From contig NZ_VJOK01000001.1 of NCBI RefSeq assembly GCF_013302895.1, positions 3,468,393 to 3,532,392 of the forward strand: DNA of 64,000 nt, written 5' to 3'. Shown piece after piece: positions 35,242 to 43,461 of this stretch; position 1 is the stretch's first letter, and every line of letters begins with the position of its first letter. Origin of the DNA: Streptomyces albus subsp. chlorinus. Lineage in GTDB: Bacteria; Actinomycetota; Actinomycetes; Streptomycetales; Streptomycetaceae. The notes under the pieces were generated by a model that was not told where the DNA came from, did no database searches, and saw only the letters and a program-made list of their open reading frames with translations. The position numbers and the translations under genes were made by a program.

Positions 35242-36975
35242 TCACGCGTCGACGCCCTTGTCGCGGAGCCACCGCAGCGGGTCCACCGGGTCGCCGCCGT
35301 CGGGCCGGACCTCGACGTGCAGGTGCGGCCCCGAGGAGTTGCCGGTGGAGCCGACGCGGCCGATGACGTCACCGGTGGCGACCTTGTCACCCGCCGACTT
35401 GGTCATGGAGGAGAGGTGGCAGAACCACAGCTCGGTGCCGTCCTCCAGCCTCAGCACGACGCGGTAGCCGTGCGCGCCGGCCCAGCCCGCCTCCTTGACG
35501 GTGCCCGAGCCGGCGGCCTTGACAGGGGTGCCGTTGGGCGCGGTGAAGTCCTGGCCGGTGTGGTCGTTCTGCCACATCCCGCCCGACTCCCCGAAGCCGG
35601 CACCGAGCTGGTACGAGGTCAGTGGTGCCTGGTAGCCGCGAGCGTGCTCGGCGCCATGGGCGCCGGCCTTCCCCTCGGCGCCGGCCTTCTCCTCGGGAGT
35701 CTCCCCCTCGGCGCCGGCCTTCCCGTCGGCGCCGGACAGCCCCTCGGGTACGGCCTCCCCATGGGCGCCGGCCTTCCGCTGGGGTGCGGCCACCGTCCGT
35801 TCAGGTGCGGCATCCGCCTGTTCGGCTGCGGCCGCCCCTTGCTGGGGTGCGGCCGTCTCCTCTTCAGGCGCGGACGCGTCCCGTTCCGGTTCCGTCTCCG
35901 CCGTCTTGTCCTCGGCTGGTGCCCCGACTCCGGCAACTGCCCCGTCTTCGGGGGCTGCCGTGGTCCCGGGGGCTGCATGGGCCTGCGCCTCGGCCCGCGC
36001 TGGGGCCTGCGCCTGCGCCCGGTTCCCGGCCTGCGCGAGGAGGCGGGTCAACAACGCCTCACCCGGGCTGCTAGGGACCGACTGCCCTCCCTGCCGGTCG
36101 GCTCCTACCGGCTGCCCGGCCCGCGCCTGGTGGCCGGTCTGCGCCTGGTGGCCGGCCGTCAACCGCTGGCCATCCTGCGTCTGCTGGCCTGCCTGCACCT
36201 GCGGGACCTTCCCGGCGGGCTGTCCCTGCACGCCGTGCCCGTTCGTCGCGTGCCCGTTCGTCGCGTCCGCGCTGTCGGAGACGAGGGCGCCGAGGCCGGG
36301 CACGTCCTCGGCGTCGGGCAGTCGGTCGGACAGGTCCCGTACGGTGTCGGCGGCAGCGTCCGGATCGGGTACGGAGTCCAGGTCGGGTACGGATATGGAA
36401 CCCGGGTCCTTGTCGTGGGCCGTCGCCATGCCGGCCGCGCCGACCGCCGCGATCATGCCGACGCCGAGCACGGCACCGCCGCGTGCCACTCCGCCGGCCC
36501 GCTGCTTGGCGACCCGGTGGCGTCCGCGCAGTGCGCGCGTGGGCTCGTCGGTGGGGTTCCCGTCCTCCCACGGCTCGCCGCTTTCCGGAGCGTCCCCGTA
36601 CGGGCCCGGGTTCACCGGCGCCCACGGAGCGGCGGGCGGGGGCTGCTCCGGCGACGACGGCACCTGCGGCGGCAGCGGCATGCTCACGGGCGCCTGAGGA
36701 ACCGGGGACGGCAGTGGTGCCGGGGAGGACGTCGGCGAAGTCGGGGACGGCGCCGGTGCGGGTGTCGGCGTGGGCGAGCCCGGGGTCTGCGCCGGGGCCT
36801 GCCCCTGTGCCGGGGCATGGTCCTGCCCCCGGGCGTGGGACTGCGTCGGGGCATGGGCCTGCGGGGCGAACGCCCCCTGCGGGCCGCCACCGTGGGAACC
36901 GGTGGAGCCGGTGTTGTCGAACTGCGGGTCGTATCCGACGACCTCGGGGGCGGAGCCCTGGGATCTTGACGCCAC
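35242..36975 (-). CDS. Secreted M23 (LytM) peptidase
   Basis: A 577-residue cell-wall endopeptidase. Residues 1-150 are cytoplasmic, Pro-rich and disordered. A hydrophobic segment (AVLGVGMIAAVGAAGMATA) at about 165-190 anchors or exports it. A long Gln/Gly/Ala linker with repeats such as AGHQAQTGHQARAGQ and EGKAGAHGEA follows. The M23 domain fills the last 120 residues, with zinc ligands H472, D476 (HTGQD) and the HLH motif at 551-553. It should cut peptidoglycan cross-links during growth or germination. Expression is probably controlled by the c-di-AMP riboswitch directly upstream. GTG start with GGAGAG about 12 bases away. Confidence 0.92.
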   Translation of the reverse strand: MASRSQGSAPEVVGYDPQFDNTGSTGSHGGGPQGAFAPQAHAPTQSHARGQDHAPAQGQAPAQTPGSPTPTPAPAPSPTSPTSSPAPLPSPVPQAPVSMPLPPQVPSSPEQPPPAAPWAPVNPGPYGDAPESGEPWEDGNPTDEPTRALRGRHRVAKQRAGGVARGGAVLGVGMIAAVGAAGMATAHDKDPGSISVPDLDSVPDPDAAADTVRDLSDRLPDAEDVPGLGALVSDSADATNGHATNGHGVQGQPAGKVPQVQAGQQTQDGQRLTAGHQAQTGHQARAGQPVGADRQGGQSVPSSPGEALLTRLLAQAGNRAQAQAPARAEAQAHAAPGTTAAPEDGAVAGVGAPAEDKTAETEPERDASAPEEETAAPQQGAAAAEQADAAPERTVAAPQRKAGAHGEAVPEGLSGADGKAGAEGETPEEKAGAEGKAGAHGAEHARGYQAPLTSYQLGAGFGESGGMWQNDHTGQDFTAPNGTPVKAAGSGTVKEAGWAGAHGYRVVLRLEDGTELWFCHLSSMTKSAGDKVATGDVIGRVGSTGNSSGPHLHVEVRPDGGDPVDPLRWLRDKGVDA

Positions 36976-36997
36976 GGCGGGGCCCTCTCCTTTCCTT

Positions 36998-37205
36998 CCT
37001 TCGCGCCTACCGGGTTAGCTGACGGGTTCGGAGCAGGAAGGTCTCCTACGGGCGCCTCGTACGAGGACGCCCGATTCACCCCTTCCTTCCCGCCTTTACG
37101 ACGAGAAGGGGTGGTTCCCCGGTTCCCATGGTGCTGTGCGGGCGAGTTGAGCCGTGCTGGTGCTCCGGTCTGCCCCGTGTACGGGATTCGGCGACAGCGC
37201 ACGGT
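36998..37205 (-). promoter_or_regulatory. ydaO/yuaA-type c-di-AMP riboswitch
   Basis: Read on the minus strand, the leader contains the conserved blocks of the ydaO class in order: GCCGAATCC, GGAACCGGGGAACCAC, GGGGTGAATCGGGCG, CCCGTAGGAGACCTTCCTG, and CCGAACCCGTCAGCTAACCC with GGTAGGCG. In actinobacteria this class senses cyclic di-AMP and commonly precedes cell-wall hydrolase genes, generally lowering expression when the ligand is high. The 5' boundary is approximate. A possible promoter (TTGGAC, 15 bases, TATTAC) lies near 37245-37275. Confidence 0.88.
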
Positions 37206-37681
37206 GCCGTCTTCCGTGACGACAGTGTCAACCGTGCTCGTTATCGGACGGTAATAGAACTGCGCCCGGGAGTCCAAGCGTTCCCCGAGATTGCCGACAG
37301 CCGACGGAACGTTGGCCGGGGCGGGTGAGCGATGGCCGGGCGGTGAGCGAAGGCGTGGCCGGGGCGGTGAGCCGGTTGTGGACGACGGGACAGTGCCGCC
37401 CCGCGAACCGGACCCTCCCAGGGGCACCGGGGCACCGGGACGCCGGAAGCGCCTCCCAGCGCGGGCAAGTTGGCGCGGTGCGGCAGGACGTCACAGCGGG
37501 ACGGTGGTGTCCGGCACCCTCCCGTGGAGCCGGGCACCGCCGTCGGCATGTACTGGTGCGTGCCGGGCGGTTCGTCCGTGCTCTCCGCGCGCGCCGCGCC
37601 GTGGGCGCGCTCCGTGCCGTGGGCGGGGGTCAGCCGCCCGGGTGGGAGCCTGCGGGGGCCGGCCGCCCTCGGTGGTGCGGC
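37206..37681. other. Gap upstream of the riboswitch
   Basis: No supported gene. The part near 37200-37280 is AT-richer and should contain the M23 promoter, with TTGACA also visible on the minus strand near 37228. The remainder follows the lipoprotein gene and shows GC-rich inverted fragments but no clear terminator. Confidence 0.45.
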
Positions 37682-38656
37682 TCACGGACCCGTACCGGGC
37701 GCCAGGGGGCCGATCTTGGGGACGGACGCCTTGCCGGTGTTGGTGACCGGGCCGCCCTCCCAGGGCGCGGTGAGGGAGGCGCGCTCGTCGGGCGGGGTGA
37801 TCCGCGCGGCGGCGGGGTCCACCGTGGTGACGCCCGTCATCTCGGGGTTGCTGTACGAGAGCGGGGCCCACGCGCTGCTGCCGGGTTCCAGCGTGATCGT
37901 CTGCGACTGCCCGGGGGCCCGGGTCGGGTCGATGGAGACCTCCTCGCCCGCGTCGTTGACGAACGCGAGCCCCGGATAGCCGTGCACGGTGCAGGTACGG
38001 CCGGATTCGTTGGTGAGGACGACGGAGAAGTTCTTCTGCCCGGCGCCGGGGTGGTTGGGGCCGAAGGACGCCCGCAGGTCCGGCGTGGCGCAGCGGCCCC
38101 CGCCGCCCGGGCCCGGAGCCGACGCGCTGTCACCAGGCGAGGGGGAGCCCCCTCCTGAGGATCCCGACGCCGTACCGGAACCGGAGGAACCGCCCGGGCC
38201 GGAGGTCCCGGAACCGGGCTCCCCGCCCTTGCCCTCGGACGCGCCGTCGTGCGAGCCGTCCCGGGTGTTCTTCGAACCGCCGCCGCCCTTGCCGTCGTTC
38301 TTGCCGCCGTCCTTGCCGTCGCCGTCCTTGTCCGCGTGCTCGCTGCCCCCGGCCGGTGCGGCCTCTCCCTCGACCTTGTGCGGCCCCGAGTCGCCGGAGT
38401 CCGCGTTGCCGCAGCTCACCAGCAGCGCTCCGGCAACCGCCGCAGCTGCCGCGGCCACCGCGGTACGGGTCATCCGGCGGCGGGGGCGGACACCGAGGGC
38501 GGGCCCGACTCCGGGTCCGGGTCCGGATCCGGGTGCGACTCCGGGTCCGGCTCCCGGTCCGGGTTCGGCAAGTTCCGGTGAATTCCGCAGAGGGCGCGCG
38601 GTCCGTGACGTCCGTGCGTTACGCTCTTTTTCCGTTGTTTCCTGGCGCCGTGTCAT
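37682..38656 (-). CDS. Lipoprotein with DUF4232-like domain
   Basis: A 324-residue exported lipoprotein. After about 60 hydrophilic residues comes an Arg-rich signal region (RPRRRMTRTAV), an alanine helix and the lipobox LVSC, so the mature protein starts at that Cys. A long Gly/Ser/Lys/Asp linker follows. The C-terminal 130 residues form a DUF4232-like beta domain, with CATPDLRASF near its start, a second Cys in RTCTVHGYPGLAFV and a closing TNTGKASVP. Function unknown. It lies downstream of the kinase gene and upstream of the M23 gene on one strand. The true start may be the ATG at the signal region; ATG 38656 has only a modest ribosome site. Confidence 0.78.
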   Translation of the reverse strand: MTRRQETTEKERNARTSRTARPLRNSPELAEPGPGAGPGVAPGSGPGPGVGPALGVRPRRRMTRTAVAAAAAAVAGALLVSCGNADSGDSGPHKVEGEAAPAGGSEHADKDGDGKDGGKNDGKGGGGSKNTRDGSHDGASEGKGGEPGSGTSGPGGSSGSGTASGSSGGGSPSPGDSASAPGPGGGGRCATPDLRASFGPNHPGAGQKNFSVVLTNESGRTCTVHGYPGLAFVNDAGEEVSIDPTRAPGQSQTITLEPGSSAWAPLSYSNPEMTGVTTVDPAAARITPPDERASLTAPWEGGPVTNTGKASVPKIGPLAPGTGP

Positions 38657-38887
38657 GATGACTGGCGTCCCTTCCTGGTCGTCCTGTCTCGCGATGGTCG
38701 GCGCCTTCGGCGTCGGCACACCTGCCGCGCTGCCCGGGATCGGCACGCACGTCCTCCTTCAGCGTGCATCCCCGGCACTCACGCCGTACATACCGTTCGA
38801 TGGCCTCCCCTGTGGGAAAGTTCACGGCCACCGTCGGCTTTCAGCCGTTTCTCGGCGTCATCCCTTCCGGCCTGCAACAGCACTGCT

Positions 38888-38971
38888 GCGGCCGGAAACA
38901 GCTCCCTTGCGGCCGGGTCCGGTTCACCCGCGGCCGGATTCAGCTCCCCTGTGACCGGCGTCAGCCCCCTG
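38888..38971 (-). repeat. 21-bp tandem repeat at kinase gene 3' end
   Basis: Four imperfect 21-bp units beginning GCGGCCGG (38888, 38909, 38930) or GTGACCGG (38951), the last overlapping the kinase stop codon at 38961. Read in another minus-strand frame they encode a seven-residue GELNPAA-type repeat, suggesting repeated coding DNA left behind after the stop. Confidence 0.75.
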
Positions 38972-41465
38972 GCGAGTTGTCGACCCGGATACTGCCGAGG
39001 ACCTTGTCGGTCCTGGCCGAGCAGTCCTCGTCGCAGCGGATCTGCACGTACACCGGCGGCTTGCCCTTCTTCCGCGGGGTGAGAGCGATCTCCTCCAGCG
39101 AGTGACCGGGCGAGTCGCAGGACGACCACGCGCGGATACGGCCCCGCCAGCCTCCGCCCTCGAACGAACGGGAGCCGGAGTACTCGCAGGCCCGGTGGTC
39201 GATCGCGGCGACCATGTCGGCCAGTTTCCCGCTGGTCGGATCCGCTTCCGCGTCCGCCGCCGTGTTCGCGCCGTTGCCGTCGGCCGCGCCCCCGGAGGCG
39301 TTGCCGGCCGTGTTTCCCGTCGCGGCCCCTGCCCCGGTTCCTGCTGCGTTCTCGTCCGAGTTCCTGGCCGAGTTCCTGGCCGTGCTCCCGTCCGTGCTCC
39401 CCGACGGTTTTCCGGAGGCGCCTTTGGACCCGCCCCCGCCCGGTGAGGCACCGAGCCCCACGAAGACCCCGCTGGTGCCCGAGGTCAGGTCCTGCCAGCG
39501 TCCCGTGTCCTGCGCCACCAGCAGCCCGGGAGCGCGCTTGGCCGGCAGCCCCAGCGCGGCCGGGCTCCAGCCCGCGCCCATCGACTCCTTCGCCCAGGCG
39601 ACCGGTATCCGCACGCTGAGGCGACCGCTCTCGTCACGTACCCGCACATCGTCCGGCTCGGGCGCCCTCTTCTGTGTCAGCACCACCCCTGCCGCTCCCG
39701 CGCCCGCCAGTACGGCGACTGTGGCGCAGAGGGCCAGCAGGGTGCGCCCCCGCCCCCGCCGGGACGGCGCGGGCGTCGGCTCCGGCACGCGACCGAGTAC
39801 CGGATCGAGGGACGGCACGGGTGAGGGCGCGGAGCCCTGCCCCGGGTCGTGCGGGGATCCGGCGCCGAAGGAGGACGGGGTCGCGGGGGCGGGTGCGGCG
39901 GACTCGGGGGCGGGCGCGGGCGCGGGTTCCGCCCCGGAGTCCGACCCCGAGTCCGACCCCGAGTCCGGTCCGAAGCCCGCTCCTGGAGCCGGTCCGGAGG
40001 CAGGCCCCGAAGCCGGTGAGGAGGCCGACTCCGGCGTCGGGCCGGAGCCCGTCCTTGAAGCCGGGCCGAATGCCGATCCGGAGGCCGGGCCGGGTGTCGC
40101 GCCCGGTTCGGCCACCGAAGAGGATGAAGGGGACGAGGGGGACGAAGAGGACGCAGGGGATGAGGAGGACGAGGGCGACAACGGGGCGCCCGGTTCGGGT
40201 GCCGGGGAGGGGGAAGGGCCCGTCGGGGCGGACAGGGAGCCGGACGCGCGGGAGGCGCGTGAGCGCTCTTCCGCGCGCTCACGCGCCTCCTCGTCCGGGA
40301 CCTCGCTCCGGCTCCCGTCCGAGCCTTCGCCCTTGTCCGTTCCGCTGTCGGCGCTGCCCGTTCCGCTGCCGAAGCCGCCCGTTTCGCCGCTGTCCGTGCC
40401 CGTGATGCCGCTGCTGACGCCCGCCTCGTGGCTGCCGCCGACCACGCTGTCGGCGTAGACGCCGAAGGAGGACCGGTCGGCCCCGTGGCCGGGGAAACCG
40501 GTCTCGTGGGCGTCGCTCCGGTCGAGTTCGTCCAGGTACGAGTCGTCTCCACCGGCACGGCTCCTGCCAGGGAGAGCCGAGCCCGCGACTGATGCGGCGG
40601 CGGCGCCGAAAGCTCGCCCCCCATCATCCGGACCGTCTCGTTCCGGCCCGTATCGGTATTCGTCGGCGACCGTTTCCGCGAGCCGGTCCAGTGCGTTCGC
40701 AAAGGCGCCAGCGGTGGGCCAGCGGCGTTCGCGGGAGGGTTCCATCGCGCGCTCGACGGTCTCCTCCAGGGCGGCGGGCAGCCCGGGGCGCAGCTCGGTC
40801 AGGGGCACGACCCGGCCGGGCGGTCCCGGCACGGCCCCGGTCACCAGGTGGTAGAGCACGGCGCCCAGGCTGTAGACGTCGGCCCGCCCGTCGATGCCCT
40901 CGAAGGGCTCGGCCTGTTCGGGGGCCATGTAGCCGGCGGACCCGGCGACGACGGTCAGCCCGGACGCCTGCGCGAGGTTCTTCGCCAGCCCGAGGTCGGC
41001 GACCAGCACCCGTTCCCGCCCCCGGGCGCGTCCGCCGCCGGCCAGCAGCACGTTCGAGGGCTTGATGTCGCGGTGGACGACGCCCGCCTCGTGGAGGGCC
41101 CGCACGCCGCGGGCCGCCTCGGCGGTCAGGTGCAGCGCCTCGGCCACCGGCAGGGGCCCCGCGGCCATCCTGTCGGCGACGGTGCCCTGGTCCGCGTACT
41201 CCATGACGAAGTACGGCCTCTCGTCCTCCAGCTCCCCCACGTCGAAGACCTGGACCACGCCGGCCGAGGACGCCTTGCGCAAGAGGCGTGCCTCGGCGAG
41301 GAATCTCTCCCGGATGTCCATCCGGTAGGCCCAGTTCTCGGACATCACCTTGACCGCCACGGGGGCCTCCAGGCGGTCGTCGTGTGCGAGCCACACGACG
41401 GCGAAGGCTCCGGAACCGAGGCGTTTCTCGACGCGGTAGCGGCCGATCTGATCAGCTGAGGGCAT
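38961..41465 (-). CDS. Transmembrane Ser/Thr protein kinase (PknB-like)
   Basis: An 834-residue Hanks-type kinase. The catalytic domain (about 1-275) has the Gly loop LGSGAFAVVW, Lys39 in VAVKV, HRDIKPSN at 131-138, the DLG metal motif at 157-159 and GYMAPEQ at 179-185. A very long Pro/Ser/Gly/Glu-rich juxtamembrane region leads to one membrane helix (LLALCATVAVLAGAGAAGVVL), then an outer domain of about 240 residues with four or more Cys, which might sense envelope signals. The start ATG has AAGGGC immediately upstream and lies 17 bases from the start of the divergent sigma gene, an unusually compact shared control region. Substrates unknown. Confidence 0.92.
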   Translation of the reverse strand: MPSADQIGRYRVEKRLGSGAFAVVWLAHDDRLEAPVAVKVMSENWAYRMDIRERFLAEARLLRKASSAGVVQVFDVGELEDERPYFVMEYADQGTVADRMAAGPLPVAEALHLTAEAARGVRALHEAGVVHRDIKPSNVLLAGGGRARGRERVLVADLGLAKNLAQASGLTVVAGSAGYMAPEQAEPFEGIDGRADVYSLGAVLYHLVTGAVPGPPGRVVPLTELRPGLPAALEETVERAMEPSRERRWPTAGAFANALDRLAETVADEYRYGPERDGPDDGGRAFGAAAASVAGSALPGRSRAGGDDSYLDELDRSDAHETGFPGHGADRSSFGVYADSVVGGSHEAGVSSGITGTDSGETGGFGSGTGSADSGTDKGEGSDGSRSEVPDEEARERAEERSRASRASGSLSAPTGPSPSPAPEPGAPLSPSSSSSPASSSSPSSPSSSSVAEPGATPGPASGSAFGPASRTGSGPTPESASSPASGPASGPAPGAGFGPDSGSDSGSDSGAEPAPAPAPESAAPAPATPSSFGAGSPHDPGQGSAPSPVPSLDPVLGRVPEPTPAPSRRGRGRTLLALCATVAVLAGAGAAGVVLTQKRAPEPDDVRVRDESGRLSVRIPVAWAKESMGAGWSPAALGLPAKRAPGLLVAQDTGRWQDLTSGTSGVFVGLGASPGGGGSKGASGKPSGSTDGSTARNSARNSDENAAGTGAGAATGNTAGNASGGAADGNGANTAADAEADPTSGKLADMVAAIDHRACEYSGSRSFEGGGWRGRIRAWSSCDSPGHSLEEIALTPRKKGKPPVYVQIRCDEDCSARTDKVLGSIRVDNSPGG

Positions 41466-41470
41466 GCCCT

Positions 41471-41476
41471 TATGAT
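41471..41476 (+). promoter_or_regulatory. -10 element TATGAT for leaderless sigma gene
   Basis: TATGAT lies exactly six bases before the ATG of the sigma gene, so transcription would begin at or next to the start codon. The same 17-base gap separates it from the divergent kinase start. No good -35 is visible. Confidence 0.55.
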
Positions 41477-41482
41477 GCCTGG

Positions 41483-42061
41483 ATGCGTCCCTCGACCTCC
41501 GCCCACGCCGACGTCGAAGCTCTCGCCACCCGTGCCGCGGGGGGTGACAGCGCGTCGCTGGACGCCCTTTTGCGCGCGATTCGTCCCGATGTGGTGCGTC
41601 GTTGTGGCCGATTTCTCCTCTTTCGGGAGGACGCCGAAGAGGCGGCCCAGGATGTGCTTCTGCAAGTGGCACGGAACATCCACCGCTTCGAAGGCCGCAG
41701 CCGCTTCAGCACCTGGCTGCACACCGTGGTGGCGAACTGCTCGCGCCAGAAGTACCGTGAGCTGAAGCGGCGCTCGGCCGAGCAGCCCACGGTCCCCGAG
41801 GCGCCGAGCGCCCCCGAGAACCGACCGGACCCGCGCACCACCAGCGTGATCGCGGGCTCCCGCGTGGACCTCCTGGAAGCCATCGAGCGGCTCGAACAGG
41901 AGAGCCCGCACCTGGTGGCGCCCCTGGTCTACCGGGACCTGTGCCAGATGGACTACGCCGAGATCGTCGACCGTCTCGGCATCCCCCTGGGCACCGTTAA
42001 GTCGCGCCTCCACCACGCCCGCCGCAACATCCGCCCCTGGCTCACCAGCCACGAACTGTGA
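41483..42061 (+). CDS. ECF-type RNA polymerase sigma factor
   Basis: A 192-residue sigma-70 family protein. Region 2 covers about 15-90 (LFREDAEEAAQDVLLQVARNI, then FSTWLHTVVANCSRQKYR). Region 4 covers about 130-185, with a helix-turn-helix in MDYAEIVDRLGIPLGTVKSRLHHARR. No anti-sigma gene is adjacent; the divergent Ser/Thr kinase is the likely partner by position. Its stop overlaps the start of the next sigma gene by four bases (GTGA), suggesting coupled translation of two sigma factors, which is uncommon. The ATG is probably leaderless. Confidence 0.9.
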   Translation: MRPSTSAHADVEALATRAAGGDSASLDALLRAIRPDVVRRCGRFLLFREDAEEAAQDVLLQVARNIHRFEGRSRFSTWLHTVVANCSRQKYRELKRRSAEQPTVPEAPSAPENRPDPRTTSVIAGSRVDLLEAIERLEQESPHLVAPLVYRDLCQMDYAEIVDRLGIPLGTVKSRLHHARRNIRPWLTSHEL

Positions 42062-43428
42062 CCCTTGGGCGCCCCCAGGGCGACGCCGGGAGCGCCGTGG
42101 CCGCGTTCGAGGCGCACCGTGCGCGGCTGTTCTCCCTCGCGTACCGGATGCTGGGATCGGCGACCGACGCCGAGGACGCCGTGCAGGAGGCATACGTCCG
42201 CTGGGAGCGGACCGACCGGGCGGCCGTCGCGGCCCCGGGGGCCTGGCTGGCGAAAATCGTCACCAATCTGTGCCTCAACGAGCTGGCGTCGGCGCGCGTA
42301 CGCCGTGAGCGGTACGTCGGCCAGTGGCTGCCCGAACCGGTGCTGACGGGCACGGACACGGGCGCCGGCCCGGTGGGACCGGGCCCTGGTGCCTCGCCGC
42401 CAGGGCCCCTGGAGACGGCTGAGCAGCGCGATTCCGTCTCTCTCGCGCTGCTCGTCCTGCTGGAGCGCCTCACCCCGCCGGAACGCGCCGTCTTTGTGCT
42501 GCGGGAGGCGTTCGGGTACCCGCATCGGGAGATCGCCGGAGTGCTGGAGATCTCGGAGGCCAACTCCCGCCAGATCTACCGCCGGGCCAAGCAGGCCATG
42601 CACGACGGCAAGCAGAGCGCGGAAAACAGCAATCCCGCGCACAACGGCACGCCCGCACACAGCGCCAAGCGCGCGCACCACGGTGAGCGGACCGCACCCG
42701 ACGCCAAGCGGGCCGTGCCCGAGAGCGGGCTGAGGATGCCCGGCGGCGGGCAGGTTCTGCCCGCCGGCGAGCGGACCGCGCCCGACGACAGGCAGACACC
42801 GTCCGACGACAGGCAGGTCCCGTCCGAGAGTGAGCACACCGCACCCGGCGACAGGCAGACACCGCCCGCCGGCAGGCAGGTTTCGTCCTTCAGTGAGCAC
42901 ACCGCACCAGGCGGCAGGCAGGCGCGGGGTGGCGACAGGCGGGCCCCGCACGGGGGCGGTGGCGCGTCCGGCGGTACGGAGCGGGAGAGCGGGCCCGGGG
43001 CGGGCGGAGACGGCCGGGTGCGGCGCCAGTGGGCGGGACTGGTGGAGTCGTTCGTCGCGGCGGCCCGCGAGGGCGATCTCGCGCGGCTGGAACGGCTGCT
43101 GGCCGACGACGTGGTCTCGTACGCGGACGGCGGCGGGAGGATCAACACCGCGCGCCGCCCGGTCCTCGGCCCCGACCGGGTCGCGCGGTACCTGGCCGGT
43201 GGCCTGGGGCGCTTCGCGGCCGGCGTGGACCTGGTGCCCCGCGAGGTGAATGGCGGGCCCGGGCTGGTCGGGCTCGTCGACGGGCGGTTGCTGGGCGTGG
43301 TGGCCCTGGACGTCACCGGCGGACGGGTCTCCGCGCTGTGGATCTGCGTGAATCCGGACAAGCTGGAGTACGCGGGCCGACAGCTCTCCGCTGTCACATC
43401 CGCGGACGCTGTCCGGTTCTCAGGGTGA
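42058..43428 (+). CDS. ECF41-type sigma factor with SnoaL-like tail
   Basis: A 456-residue sigma factor. Regions 2 and 4 occupy about 15-180 (LFSLAYRMLGSATDAEDAVQ; YPHREIAGVLEISEANSRQ), including the conserved WLPEPV. The C-terminal 130 residues are a SnoaL/NTF2-like domain carrying the ECF41 signatures YADGGG and NPDKL, through which this group controls its own activity without a classical anti-sigma factor. Between them is a linker of about 125 residues with repeats such as TAPDDRQTPSDDRQVPSESEH; usual ECF41 proteins are near 280-300 residues. The next gene fits the oxidoreductase/epimerase partner of ECF41 loci. GTG 42097 is an alternative start. Confidence 0.9.
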   Translation: MTLGRPQGDAGSAVAAFEAHRARLFSLAYRMLGSATDAEDAVQEAYVRWERTDRAAVAAPGAWLAKIVTNLCLNELASARVRRERYVGQWLPEPVLTGTDTGAGPVGPGPGASPPGPLETAEQRDSVSLALLVLLERLTPPERAVFVLREAFGYPHREIAGVLEISEANSRQIYRRAKQAMHDGKQSAENSNPAHNGTPAHSAKRAHHGERTAPDAKRAVPESGLRMPGGGQVLPAGERTAPDDRQTPSDDRQVPSESEHTAPGDRQTPPAGRQVSSFSEHTAPGGRQARGGDRRAPHGGGGASGGTERESGPGAGGDGRVRRQWAGLVESFVAAAREGDLARLERLLADDVVSYADGGGRINTARRPVLGPDRVARYLAGGLGRFAAGVDLVPREVNGGPGLVGLVDGRLLGVVALDVTGGRVSALWICVNPDKLEYAGRQLSAVTSADAVRFSG

Positions 43429-43461
43429 GAGAACACACCGACTCACCGGGAGGCACGCACC

